Shown: piece by piece, positions 1 to 5,219 of the stretch | How positions within the stretch are numbered: the first letter of the stretch is position 1 | Layout: each line of letters starts with the position of its first letter | Source of the DNA: Bacteroides sp. UBA939 | GTDB taxonomy: Bacteria; Bacteroidota; Bacteroidia; Bacteroidales; Bacteroidaceae | Length of the DNA: 5,219 bases | Assembly (NCBI RefSeq): GCF_002293435.1 | Contig: NZ_DBDF01000104.1 | Coordinates: forward strand, 1-5,219 | Reading direction: 5' to 3' | Program-made: the position numbers and the translations under genes | The notes under the pieces: generated by a model | What the model was told of the DNA's origin: nothing | Databases searched by the model: none | The model's input: the letters and a program-made list of their open reading frames with translations, nothing else

Positions 1-74
1 GATACTCTTGCTAATCACTTATCACTTAAGTAGCTGTTCATTAGACCTTAATCACTAATCAATTCTCATTTATA
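1..74. repeat. Left flank: inverted copy of the right-end repeat blocks
   Basis: This AT-rich, non-coding stretch is built from AATCACT-type words. Three blocks recur in reverse complement, in the same outside-to-inside order, at the right end of the window. Positions 1-28 match 5181-5208 at 26 of 28 bases; 49-60 match 5144-5155 at 12 of 12; 61-73 match 5076-5088 at 12 of 13. On the minus strand this DNA lies just downstream of the aminotransferase stop codon (99-101), so it would form the 3' end of that operon's transcript. No clear hairpin-plus-T-run terminator is visible here. Whether the match continues to the left cannot be seen, because the window starts inside it. The matches are direct observation; any role in transposition, inversion or transcript 3'-end formation is inference. 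Confidence 0.75.
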
Positions 75-98
75 GCATAAACCAATTGTGATTTCGTT

Positions 99-1241
99 TT
101 AGCCGAAAGCGTTTATACAATCAATAATCTGTCCCACCTCTTCGTTCGTCAGTAAGGGAGAAATGGGAAGACTTAGCTCCTCATTATGGATACGTTCCGT
201 AATGGGGAGTTGCTGTATCCCGTACTCTTGCTTCAGTGCTTCTTGCCGGTGGGGCGGGATGGGATAGTGTACCTGGGTTTGGATATCGTGTGCCGCCAGG
301 TGACGCTGCAACTCATCCCTCCGGGGAGAAAAGACGGGAAAGACGTGGAAGACGTTCGATTCGTTAATGTCGCCGGCATTGATGATGCTGCGCAGCGCCG
401 TAGATTCCCAATGAATGTTTTCCTGATACAGCCGGGCTATCTCTCTTCTCCGGGCATTGTCCCTGTCCAGACGGGAGAGTTTTACAGAGAGAGCTGTTGC
501 CTGGAGTTCGTCCAGGCGACTGTTGACACCTTGATACCGGTGAACGTATTTCTCCGTACTGCCATAGTTGGCAATGGAACGGACGATGGTGGCGAGAGCG
601 GCATCGTGAGTAGTGACGGCGCCCCCGTCTCCCAATGCTCCCAGGTTCTTGGCGGGGTAGAAGCTGAAGGCGGCGGCATCACTCAGGTTTCCGGCACGCA
701 GGGGTTGGTTCTCTTTTCCCGGCAGACGTTTCTCGTAGATGGCGCCGTGCGCCTGCGCTGCATCTTCTATCACTTTCAGTCCGTGGCGGGCGGCTAAGTG
801 ATGCACGTCCTGCATATCGGCTAAACGACCGTACAGATGTACAGGCACGATGGCGCGCGTATGGGGAGTTATTAACGCCGCAGCACGGTCTGTATCTATG
901 TTGCATGTATCGGGAGAAGGTTCGCAAAGCACCGGTTTAAGTCCGGCACGCAACACGGAGAGCATGACTGCTATGTAGGTATTGGCTGGCACTATCACTT
1001 CGTCGCCTTCGTGCATCACTCCCAACTCCCGGTAAGCAAGGAGTATCAGGGTAAGAGCATCCAAACCATTCCCGGTACCTATGCAATGGGGCGTACCGCA
1101 GAAATGGGCAAACTCCTGTTCAAACCGTTCTGTCGCCTCACCATACAGGTACCAGCCGGAGTGTAACACGCGCAGCAGGGCAGCGGAAAGCTCCGGCTCG
1201 AAGGAAGCGTTGATTCTCTGCAGTTCTAAATACTTTATCAT
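99..1241 (-). CDS. DegT/DnrJ/EryC1/StrS family sugar aminotransferase (PLP-dependent)
   Basis: This 380-residue protein is full length for the family. It is a cytosolic pyridoxal-phosphate enzyme of fold type I that moves an amino group, usually from glutamate, onto a nucleotide-activated keto sugar. Visible landmarks are the N-terminal GWYLYGEATERFEQEFA segment (29-45), the cofactor-phosphate region GTGNGLDAL (55-63), the cofactor-ring Asp in EDAAQAHGA (D160), the Schiff-base Lys in SFYPAKNLGALGDGGAV (K198), and the conserved NSRLDELQA (241-249). The FYPAKNLGALGDGGA form is typical of the FdtB/QdtB/WlaRG-like branch, which aminates dTDP-3-keto-6-deoxyhexoses; the exact sugar is not provable here. 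Between the Asp and Lys motifs, residues ~172-183 (around LPGKENQPLR) look like a short insertion. Its ATG overlaps the stop of the upstream acyltransferase gene (ATGA, 1238-1241), implying translational coupling. The context suggests O-antigen, capsule or protein-glycan sugar synthesis. Confidence 0.93.
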   Translation of the reverse strand: MIKYLELQRINASFEPELSAALLRVLHSGWYLYGEATERFEQEFAHFCGTPHCIGTGNGLDALTLILLAYRELGVMHEGDEVIVPANTYIAVMLSVLRAGLKPVLCEPSPDTCNIDTDRAAALITPHTRAIVPVHLYGRLADMQDVHHLAARHGLKVIEDAAQAHGAIYEKRLPGKENQPLRAGNLSDAAAFSFYPAKNLGALGDGGAVTTHDAALATIVRSIANYGSTEKYVHRYQGVNSRLDELQATALSVKLSRLDRDNARRREIARLYQENIHWESTALRSIINAGDINESNVFHVFPVFSPRRDELQRHLAAHDIQTQVHYPIPPHRQEALKQEYGIQQLPITERIHNEELSLPISPLLTNEEVGQIIDCINAFG

Positions 1242-2203
1242 AGTTTCAATTCATAAACGTCGTACATGATTGCTCTGGCTCCGAAGCCTTCTTTCTGAAA
1301 CAGCAGTCCTTCGTTCAGTACCCGCCCGCCCTGCTCGGTGGAGATGCCGAAGTCGAAATATTGTTTGCGGGCATAGCGAACATGGATAAGATGATGGAAG
1401 AGCAGGTCGAGCGCTCCGTATTTCTTTCCGCGCGGCGAAGCGGCGATGTACTGCACGTGGGCTACTTCATCTGTTTCGTATATCACGCATCCGCCCAATG
1501 TACCTGCCCCTTCACATACCCGGAAGAGGGAAATCCGACGAGGGAAGTTGCGGTGCAGGCGGGTGATTTCATCTAATGAGTGTACAGGCATGGCATCGTG
1601 GCATTCCCTTAAGTTGTCCTCCAAGATATGCCAGAAAGCGGCGAAGTCCTCATCTTCCGTGATACGGAGGTTATACTTCTCCGCACGCTTTTGTTGCCGG
1701 CTGCGCAAGGTGCGGAAAGGCAGGCAATTGCCCGGAAGGACAGTGGACGAAATACTTCGTGCCGCAAGGGTAGCTCCAAGGCGTGTGAGTACAAACAAAT
1801 CTTCTTCCGACGGATACCGGTGGTAAATATGAGGTATGGCACGGTAGACCAGTGAAGTAATTCCGTGCTCCGTGCGCAGGTATTCCAAGGCGGTCAGGAA
1901 AGCACTTTCCACTTTCTGTAAAGTAATGGATGGGGAGAGAAGCATTCCGCCGTAAGTCAGCCCTTGATGGGAATAGTAACAACCGCCGGAGATATTCCCG
2001 GGAAGCAGAGCTACCGGTTTCCGGTTACAGTAAATCAGCAGGGAACAATCCGTAAAACGATCGGTATGATAATCCATATAATCGCGTAGTAGCAGGAATG
2101 TTCCGTTTCTGGAACGGTGCACGAAGCGATCCCAGCGTTCTTTCTGTTCTGCCGAGTAGCGGAGTACTTGCCATTGTTGGCTATCAAGCGTATTCATTCC
2201 CAT
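1238..2203 (-). CDS. FemAB/GNAT-like acyltransferase
   Basis: This 321-residue cytosolic protein resembles the Bacteroidetes GNAT proteins of FemAB type, which have two tandem acetyltransferase-like folds. The N-terminal half includes NGTFLLLRDYMDYHTDRF (33-50) and GLTYGGMLL (81-89). The C-terminal half has the acyl-CoA-binding-like stretch QYIAASPRGKKYGALDLLFH (251-270) and the family's characteristic ending FDFGISTEQGG (283-293) followed by LLFQKEGFGARAIMYDVYEL (300-319). FemAB relatives transfer acyl or aminoacyl groups to amino groups. Since it is the first gene of an operon with a sugar aminotransferase, N-acylation of the resulting amino sugar is the most economical role; this is inference from context. 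Two in-frame ATGs (2203 and 2197) could serve as start and neither has a strong Shine-Dalgarno; the longer is used. A TATATTTG box lies 56-63 bp upstream. No signal peptide or membrane segment is evident. Confidence 0.85.
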   Translation of the reverse strand: MGMNTLDSQQWQVLRYSAEQKERWDRFVHRSRNGTFLLLRDYMDYHTDRFTDCSLLIYCNRKPVALLPGNISGGCYYSHQGLTYGGMLLSPSITLQKVESAFLTALEYLRTEHGITSLVYRAIPHIYHRYPSEEDLFVLTRLGATLAARSISSTVLPGNCLPFRTLRSRQQKRAEKYNLRITEDEDFAAFWHILEDNLRECHDAMPVHSLDEITRLHRNFPRRISLFRVCEGAGTLGGCVIYETDEVAHVQYIAASPRGKKYGALDLLFHHLIHVRYARKQYFDFGISTEQGGRVLNEGLLFQKEGFGARAIMYDVYELKL

Positions 2204-2227
2204 GTCTTTAGCTCACTCTTTCGTGTC

Positions 2228-2262
2228 TTGAAAGATTCAAAGAGAGTTTTGAAGGACTCAAA
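2228..2262. promoter_or_regulatory. Duplicated TTGAA-TCAAA dyad, candidate operator
   Basis: Two 14-bp copies, 2228-2241 (ttgaaagattcaaa) and 2249-2262 (ttgaaggactcaaa), agree at 12 of 14 bases. Each is internally dyad-symmetric: TTGAA-3-TTCAA in the first, TTTGA-5-TCAAA in the second. Their 21-bp spacing is two helical turns, as expected for cooperative binding of a dimeric regulator on one face of DNA. The second copy overlaps the candidate -7 box of the leftward operon (2259-2266). The repeat is directly visible; its function as an operator is inference and no regulator gene is in the window. Confidence 0.4.
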
Positions 2263-2266
2263 TATA
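2259..2266 (-). promoter_or_regulatory. Candidate Bacteroides -7 box for the acyltransferase-aminotransferase operon
   Basis: On the minus strand this reads TATATTTG, an exact match to the Bacteroides sigma-ABfr consensus TAnnTTTG. Initiation would fall near 2252, giving a leader of about 50 nt before the ATG at 2203. A TTTG -33 element is not evident at the expected spacing, so the call rests on the -7 box and its position alone. Confidence 0.45.
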
Positions 2267-2361
2267 GATATATTCATCTGATTTATAACGCAGGTTTCGC
2301 CGGTTTATTATTTATTCCACTTTTCCCGTCAATTATTCCCCCTATGCTTTTCTCGATTCGC

Positions 2362-2400
2362 CGTACATTTGCTTCCACTTATCAATATTACTAATGTACG
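2362..2400. promoter_or_regulatory. 8-bp perfect inverted repeat abutting the lyase start codon
   Basis: CGTACATT (2362-2369) and AATGTACG (2393-2400) form a perfect 8-bp inverted repeat with a 23-nt spacer. The right arm ends 1 nt before the ATG at 2402, in the ribosome-binding region, and the left arm overlaps the candidate -7 box TACATTTG. If that box is the promoter, the left arm is not transcribed, so a DNA operator fits better than an RNA hairpin. Chance occurrence of an 8-bp repeat is possible. Confidence 0.35.
2364..2371 (+). promoter_or_regulatory. Candidate Bacteroides -7 box for the pectate lyase gene
   Basis: TACATTTG matches the Bacteroides -7 consensus TAnnTTTG exactly. Initiation would fall near 2378, leaving a short leader of about 24 nt before the ATG at 2402. 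No TTTG appears at the expected -33 distance (only TTTT at 2348-2351, which is too close), so the promoter may be weak or activator-dependent, as is common for polysaccharide-utilization genes. Confidence 0.4.
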
Positions 2401-2401
2401 T

Positions 2402-4255
2402 ATGAAAAAAGTTGTTTTATTTTTAGCCCTTATATGGAGTGGTACGGCATTGTTTCCGCAACAACCCGTACCCGTCAAGCCACGGATACTTATCAGTACG
2501 GATGTGGGAGGAACCTCTTCCATGAAGAAAACCGAAAATCTACCGGCTTTCCCCGGTGCTGAGGGCTTTGGACGCTATACCACCGGTGGACGAGGCGGGA
2601 AAGTATATCACGTAACTACGCTGGAAGATGGCATCGAACCGGGAACCTTGCGCCATGCCATACAACAGGAAGGGTCGCGGACGATAGTCTTTGATGTAGC
2701 AGGCACAATCTTTCTCCGGTCAAGTCTGAGAATTGCGAACGGGGATTTGACTATTGCCGGTCAGACAGCACCCGGGCAAGGCATCTGCATTGCCCGCTAT
2801 CCGGTGACTGTTGACGCTAATAATGTGATAGTCCGCTATTTGCGTTTCAGAGTAGGCAATGAGAGTGGCGGCGAACCGGATGGCTTTGGAAGCGCCGATT
2901 GCCGGGATGTTATCATTGACCATTGCTCCGTCAGTTGGTCGGTAGATGAAACCTGCTCGGTTTATGGAGGAGAAAATCTGACCGTACAATGGTGCCTGAT
3001 ATCAGAAAGCCTGCGCACGGCAGGACATGCAAAGGGAAAGCACGGATATGGCGCCATTGTAGGAGGGGCGAAATCATCGTTCCATCATAATCTGCTGGCA
3101 CACCACGAAAGCCGTACGCCCCGCCTTGGCCCGCGAGTTTCCACGCAGGAACGTGAGTATGTGGATATGCGCAATAACGTCATCTACAACTGGGCAGGCA
3201 ACGGTTGCTACGGAGGCGAAGGCATGAAAGTGAATATTGTCAATAATTACTATAAGCCCGGACCGGCTACTCCTAAAAACAGTCCCGTCGGTTATCGTAT
3301 TGCAGCGCTTGGTGTACGCACCACGAAGTATTGTACCAATGCCAACGGCAAACCAAACGCCTGGAAACCTATGGAACATGTATGGGGCAGGTACTACGTG
3401 GACGGCAATGTAATCGAAGGAAACGAAGATGTGACTAAAGACAACTGGACTAAAGGTATTTACGCACAAATCAGCAATGCCGCATGTGATAATACGTTTA
3501 CCAAAAAGGTGGAGCGCGAGATACGCCTCTCCGCTCCCCTTGAAACCGGTGTTGTTACTACTCATTCCGCCGAAGAAGCCTATAAACTTGTTCTGGAACA
3601 AGCCGGCTGCTCAAAACAACGCGATATCATTGATTCACGCATCATAGAGGAAACCAGAAACGGTACGGCAACCTACACCGGAAGCATAACCAAGAGAGCG
3701 GAAAAAGAACCCGGACTGATAGACCTTCCTGCCGACGTAAAGCCGGAAGGCGCAGCCAGTGCATGGCCTGAGTTGAGCGATGGCGGCGTTACAATCGCCG
3801 AGTTGACGGATACCGATAGCGACGGCATGCCCGACCGTTGGGAACTTACGCACGGATTGAATCCGGAAGATGCAGCCGACGGTGCAGCCACGACCTTGAG
3901 CCGGGAAGGATATACCAACCTGGAAGTTTACCTGGAGAGTTGTGTAACAAATACCTCTTCCGCCAAGATAAAAGTACATACTATCGGCGATTCTACGATG
4001 GCGGATTATGTGGAAAACACCACGCGTACCCGTGGTTGGGGAGAGGTGTTACAGGAATTCTTTTCACCGGATGTTCAGGTCGTCAACTATGCCCGCGGAG
4101 GAAGAAGCTCACGTTCTTTCTGTGAGGAAGGTCTTTGGGACAAAGTGAAAGGAAATCTTTCGCCCGGCGACTATGTTTTCATACAATTCGCGCACAATGA
4201 TGAGAAAGAAGGCGGAAAGGATGGAGCAGACTGCCGTGAGCGGGAATCTGGATAA
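2402..4255 (+). CDS. Secreted PL1 pectate lyase with truncated SGNH acetylesterase domain
   Basis: The ATG at 2402 gives 617 residues starting with a typical signal peptide (MKKVVLFLALIWSGTALF). An upstream in-frame TTG at 2369 would spoil it and overlaps the -7 box. Residues 26-38 (KPRILISTDVGGT) resemble the start of a DUF1593 domain that breaks off. A polysaccharide lyase family 1 beta-helix begins at AFPGAEGFGRYTTGGRGGKV (49-68). It includes the IIDHCSVSWSVDE strand (171-183) and the RTPRLGPR motif (238-245), which resembles the catalytic-Arg RxPxxR of pectate lyases (R238 or R241). This enzyme class cleaves polygalacturonate by calcium-dependent beta-elimination outside the cytoplasm. 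A DTDSDGMPDRWE calcium-type motif (470-481) links to an SGNH esterase domain like rhamnogalacturonan acetylesterase: GDST (529-532, Ser531), YARGGRSSRSF (563-573) and FAHND (596-600). The domain stops after ~95 residues, with the last few out of frame, and lacks the C-terminal Asp-x-x-His. The lyase is plausibly active; the esterase should not be. It is continued by the fragment to 4652. Confidence 0.88.
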   Translation: MKKVVLFLALIWSGTALFPQQPVPVKPRILISTDVGGTSSMKKTENLPAFPGAEGFGRYTTGGRGGKVYHVTTLEDGIEPGTLRHAIQQEGSRTIVFDVAGTIFLRSSLRIANGDLTIAGQTAPGQGICIARYPVTVDANNVIVRYLRFRVGNESGGEPDGFGSADCRDVIIDHCSVSWSVDETCSVYGGENLTVQWCLISESLRTAGHAKGKHGYGAIVGGAKSSFHHNLLAHHESRTPRLGPRVSTQEREYVDMRNNVIYNWAGNGCYGGEGMKVNIVNNYYKPGPATPKNSPVGYRIAALGVRTTKYCTNANGKPNAWKPMEHVWGRYYVDGNVIEGNEDVTKDNWTKGIYAQISNAACDNTFTKKVEREIRLSAPLETGVVTTHSAEEAYKLVLEQAGCSKQRDIIDSRIIEETRNGTATYTGSITKRAEKEPGLIDLPADVKPEGAASAWPELSDGGVTIAELTDTDSDGMPDRWELTHGLNPEDAADGAATTLSREGYTNLEVYLESCVTNTSSAKIKVHTIGDSTMADYVENTTRTRGWGEVLQEFFSPDVQVVNYARGGRSSRSFCEEGLWDKVKGNLSPGDYVFIQFAHNDEKEGGKDGADCRERESG

Positions 4256-4652
4256 TATGGCAATGAAAGGTTTGGAGGAAGCCGAACGCGGATTGACCAT
4301 AGAGAAAAACCAATGGCCTGCCGATATAGATGAAGCGGGAAACCGGTATGTAGAGTTCGTGATAGGAGGAGCAGAGAAAACACTGCTTGTTCAGCAAATA
4401 TCTTTCGTGCTTGAAGGTAAGATTTGCTATCGTATCGCTTATGCACGCGGGAAAGATTTTTATCCCCGGACGGATATGGGTGAAAGACAACAAGCCACTG
4501 ACAGTACGGACAAGGTAGTACTCCCCGTTAACGAAACCCTGAATCCGGGCGAACGCTTGCATATACGGTTGTTTCCCTGGAGTACAAAAGCCGATAAGGA
4601 TTTGTATTTTAAGATAAAAGAGGGGACGTTTACAGGGGTTGAGATTGAATAA
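4221..4652 (+). pseudogene. Out-of-frame C-terminal accessory-domain remnant of the lyase/esterase gene
   Basis: This frame is shifted +1 relative to the lyase and is open from an ATG at 4173, but bases before about 4225 are the shadow of the SGNH domain. Later in-frame ATGs are at 4197, 4200 and 4221. Real protein sequence seems to begin near QTAVSGNLDNMA and run about 140 residues to the TAA at 4650. The stretch with NRYVEFVIGG, then NETLNPGERLHIRLFPW and a final GTFTGVEIE resembles the C-terminal beta-sandwich module after PL1-type lyases in Bacteroides, whose members typically have a 'PGE-x-hydrophobic-x-R-hydrophobic-YPW' strand; this match is from memory of family patterns. The fragment has no signal peptide and no ribosome-binding site of its own, so it is read here as the severed 3' end of the gene at 2402. 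Independent expression as a short cytosolic protein is possible but unlikely to be useful. Confidence 0.65.
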
Positions 4653-4701
4653 GTGCGCTGATAAAATGCCTTTCCCCCCCAATACATATAGTTTGTTTCC
4701 G

Positions 4702-4805
4702 GGGTTCACACTCTTCACATACCTCTGTAATTCCCTTATTCATGGCACTTAACGGGTGAAATCAGACCGCAAAAAGTGCCCTTTTTAAGGGTTCACAGCC
4801 TTCAC
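4702..4805 (+). repeat. Pair of 17-bp GGGTTCAC..CTTCAC direct repeats
   Basis: Copies at 4702-4718 (gggttcacactcttcac) and 4789-4805 (gggttcacagccttcac) match at 15 of 17 bases, 87 bp apart, bracketing the possible terminator hairpin. Each copy itself contains two TTCAC words 9-10 bp apart. Function is unknown; they may be remnants of a dispersed intergenic repeat. Confidence 0.5.
4744..4786 (+). terminator. Possible weak intrinsic terminator after the lyase remnant
   Basis: GGCACTT (4744-4750) pairs with AAGTGCC (4774-4780) across a 23-nt loop and is followed directly by CTTTTT (4781-4786). The layout suits rightward termination about 90 nt after the stop at 4652. The stem is short and the loop long, so the call is tentative. 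AAAAAG (4771-4776) could instead pair with CTTTTT in a competing mini-hairpin. Confidence 0.3.
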
Positions 4806-4962
4806 CCCCCTCGTGGGGACGTTTACCACCCCTCGTTTGTTCCGGCTTTCAGTTGACCGGACGAATATTTACTCCCGTAGAGCATTGTCCGGAAACCATA
4901 ACTAAAGATATGTGCTCCACAACCCCTCCTATCGTATTAAATCAACCTGCGAGAAACGGTCA

Positions 4963-5042
4963 ACTCCAGTTGTCCGATCAGCCGACTCCAGTTGTCCGAT
5001 CGGTCGACTCCAGTCGGCTGATCGGACGACTAAAGTCGGCCG
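4963..5042. repeat. 22-bp tandem repeat, 3.6 copies, with internal palindromes
   Basis: Units start at 4963, 4985, 5007 and 5029 with an exact 22-bp period. Units 1 and 2 share ACTCCAGTTGTCCGATC exactly; unit 3 reads ACTCCAGTCGGCTGATC; unit 4 is partial. Because each unit is close to its own reverse complement, 4969-4987 and 5012-5030 form a 19-bp inverted repeat with 18 matches and a 24-nt loop. A second pairing (4990-5001 with 5020-5031, 11 of 12) is mutually exclusive with it. CCGATCGG (4996-5003) and GTCGAC (5003-5008) are perfect palindromes. GC-rich palindromic repeats of this style are common between Bacteroides genes. There is no T-run after the stem, so it is not a classical terminator. 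Confidence 0.8.
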
Positions 5043-5075
5043 TTTCAAATATCTGTGTACTAATTAGTTTGTAGC

Positions 5076-5208
5076 ATAAACGAGAATTTAGATGAGAATG
5101 GGTACGCGGGCGAAGCGAAGCTTCGTTGTGATAAGTGATAAGGGATTAGTGATTAATGTTTAGTGATTAATGATTAATGTTTAGTGATAAGTGATTAACA
5201 AGAGTATC
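5076..5208. repeat. Right flank: GTGATTA-type repeats, inverted partner of the left flank
   Basis: The blocks at 5076-5088, 5144-5155 and 5181-5208 are the inverted partners of 61-73, 49-60 and 1-28 respectively. Within it, TGATTAATGTTTAGTGAT occurs twice exactly (5150-5167 and 5171-5188, period 21). The copy is longer than the left flank because of these internal duplications and an unrelated insert with a CGAAGCTTCG palindrome (5116-5125). On the plus strand it lies downstream of the lyase gene, just as its partner lies downstream of the leftward operon. So both transcription units run outward into the same repeat module. Confidence 0.75.
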
Positions 5209-5219
5209 TCTATTCTCCT

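Larger units (their letters stand above)
4653..5219. other. Gene-free, repeat-rich intergenic region
   Basis: I see no credible coding sequence, tRNA or rRNA in these 567 bases. The only ORF of note (4853-5074, 73 codons) runs across the 22-bp tandem repeat and has no recognizable protein features. The region is a chain of short repeat structures: a C7 run (4674-4680), a GGGTTCAC pair, a possible terminator hairpin, the 22-bp palindromic tandem repeat, a CGAAGCTTCG palindrome (5116-5125), and the GTGATTA-type right flank. This density is typical of Bacteroides intergenic DNA but high even so. Confidence 0.7.

Noticed and set aside
186..797. 203-codon plus-strand open frame opposite the aminotransferase gene
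   Set aside because: It is antisense to a gene with a full set of family motifs, has no recognisable domain, and is a codon-bias shadow.
2369..2401. TTG start 33 bases upstream for the lyase
   Set aside because: It would add 11 residues ahead of a textbook signal peptide and overlaps the candidate -7 box; ATG at 2402 is preferred.
3074..3601. 175-codon minus-strand open frame inside the lyase gene
   Set aside because: It is antisense to the conserved beta-helix and its translation shows no family features.
4173..4255. Programmed ribosomal frameshift joining the lyase and downstream frames
   Set aside because: No slippery heptamer or downstream pseudoknot stands out, and shifting frame would still leave the esterase without its Asp-x-x-His half.
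4179..4718. 179-codon minus-strand open frame across the lyase 3' end
   Set aside because: The plus strand has clear SGNH and accessory-domain sequence here; the antisense translation is unrecognisable.
4963..5042. CRISPR-like array
   Set aside because: The 22-bp units abut with no unique spacers, and no cas genes are present.
4853..5074. 73-codon open frame in the right intergenic region
   Set aside because: It runs through the tandem repeat and has no protein-like features or ribosome-binding site.

Overview
The window looks like a chromosomal segment of a gut Bacteroidetes, most probably Bacteroides. The evidence is an exported family 1 pectate lyase joined to a rhamnogalacturonan acetylesterase-type SGNH domain, two TAnnTTTG-type -7 boxes, weak ribosome binding sites, and intergenic DNA rich in AATCACT/GTGATTA-type and GTCGGCTGATCGGACGAC-type repeats. 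The species cannot be told from the sequence.

Layout. Positions 1-98 hold a repeat-rich flank. A two-gene leftward operon follows: a FemAB/GNAT-like acyltransferase (1238-2203) overlaps by 4 bp a DegT/DnrJ/EryC1/StrS sugar aminotransferase (99-1241). The pair fits the making of an N-acylated amino sugar for a surface polysaccharide. A 198-bp divergent intergenic region (2204-2401) carries candidate -7 boxes for both directions, a duplicated TTGAA..TCAAA dyad, and an 8-bp inverted repeat ending 1 nt before the lyase ATG.

A rightward gene (2402-4255) encodes a secreted PL1 pectate lyase, a calcium-type DxDxDG linker, and the first ~85 residues of an SGNH esterase. The frame then breaks. The next 425 bases, in the +1-shifted frame, encode what looks like the C-terminal accessory domain of the same kind of enzyme (to 4652). 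The esterase half carrying the catalytic Asp-His is absent, so this is an internal deletion and not a simple slip. The N-terminus also looks chimeric: right after the signal peptide come the first ~15 residues typical of a DUF1593 (nucleoside-hydrolase-like) protein, which stop before its metal-binding aspartates. The locus therefore looks like a pectin/rhamnogalacturonan-degradation gene reshaped by at least two deletions.

Positions 4653-5219 contain no convincing gene. They hold a possible weak terminator, a GGGTTCAC repeat pair, a 22-bp tandem repeat that also folds into a 19-bp stem, and a right flank whose blocks recur, in the same order and inverted, at the left edge of the window. The 5.2-kb unit is thus bounded by an imperfect inverted repeat (26/28 bp at its outer end). 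This is the most notable structural feature, together with the remodelled lyase gene.
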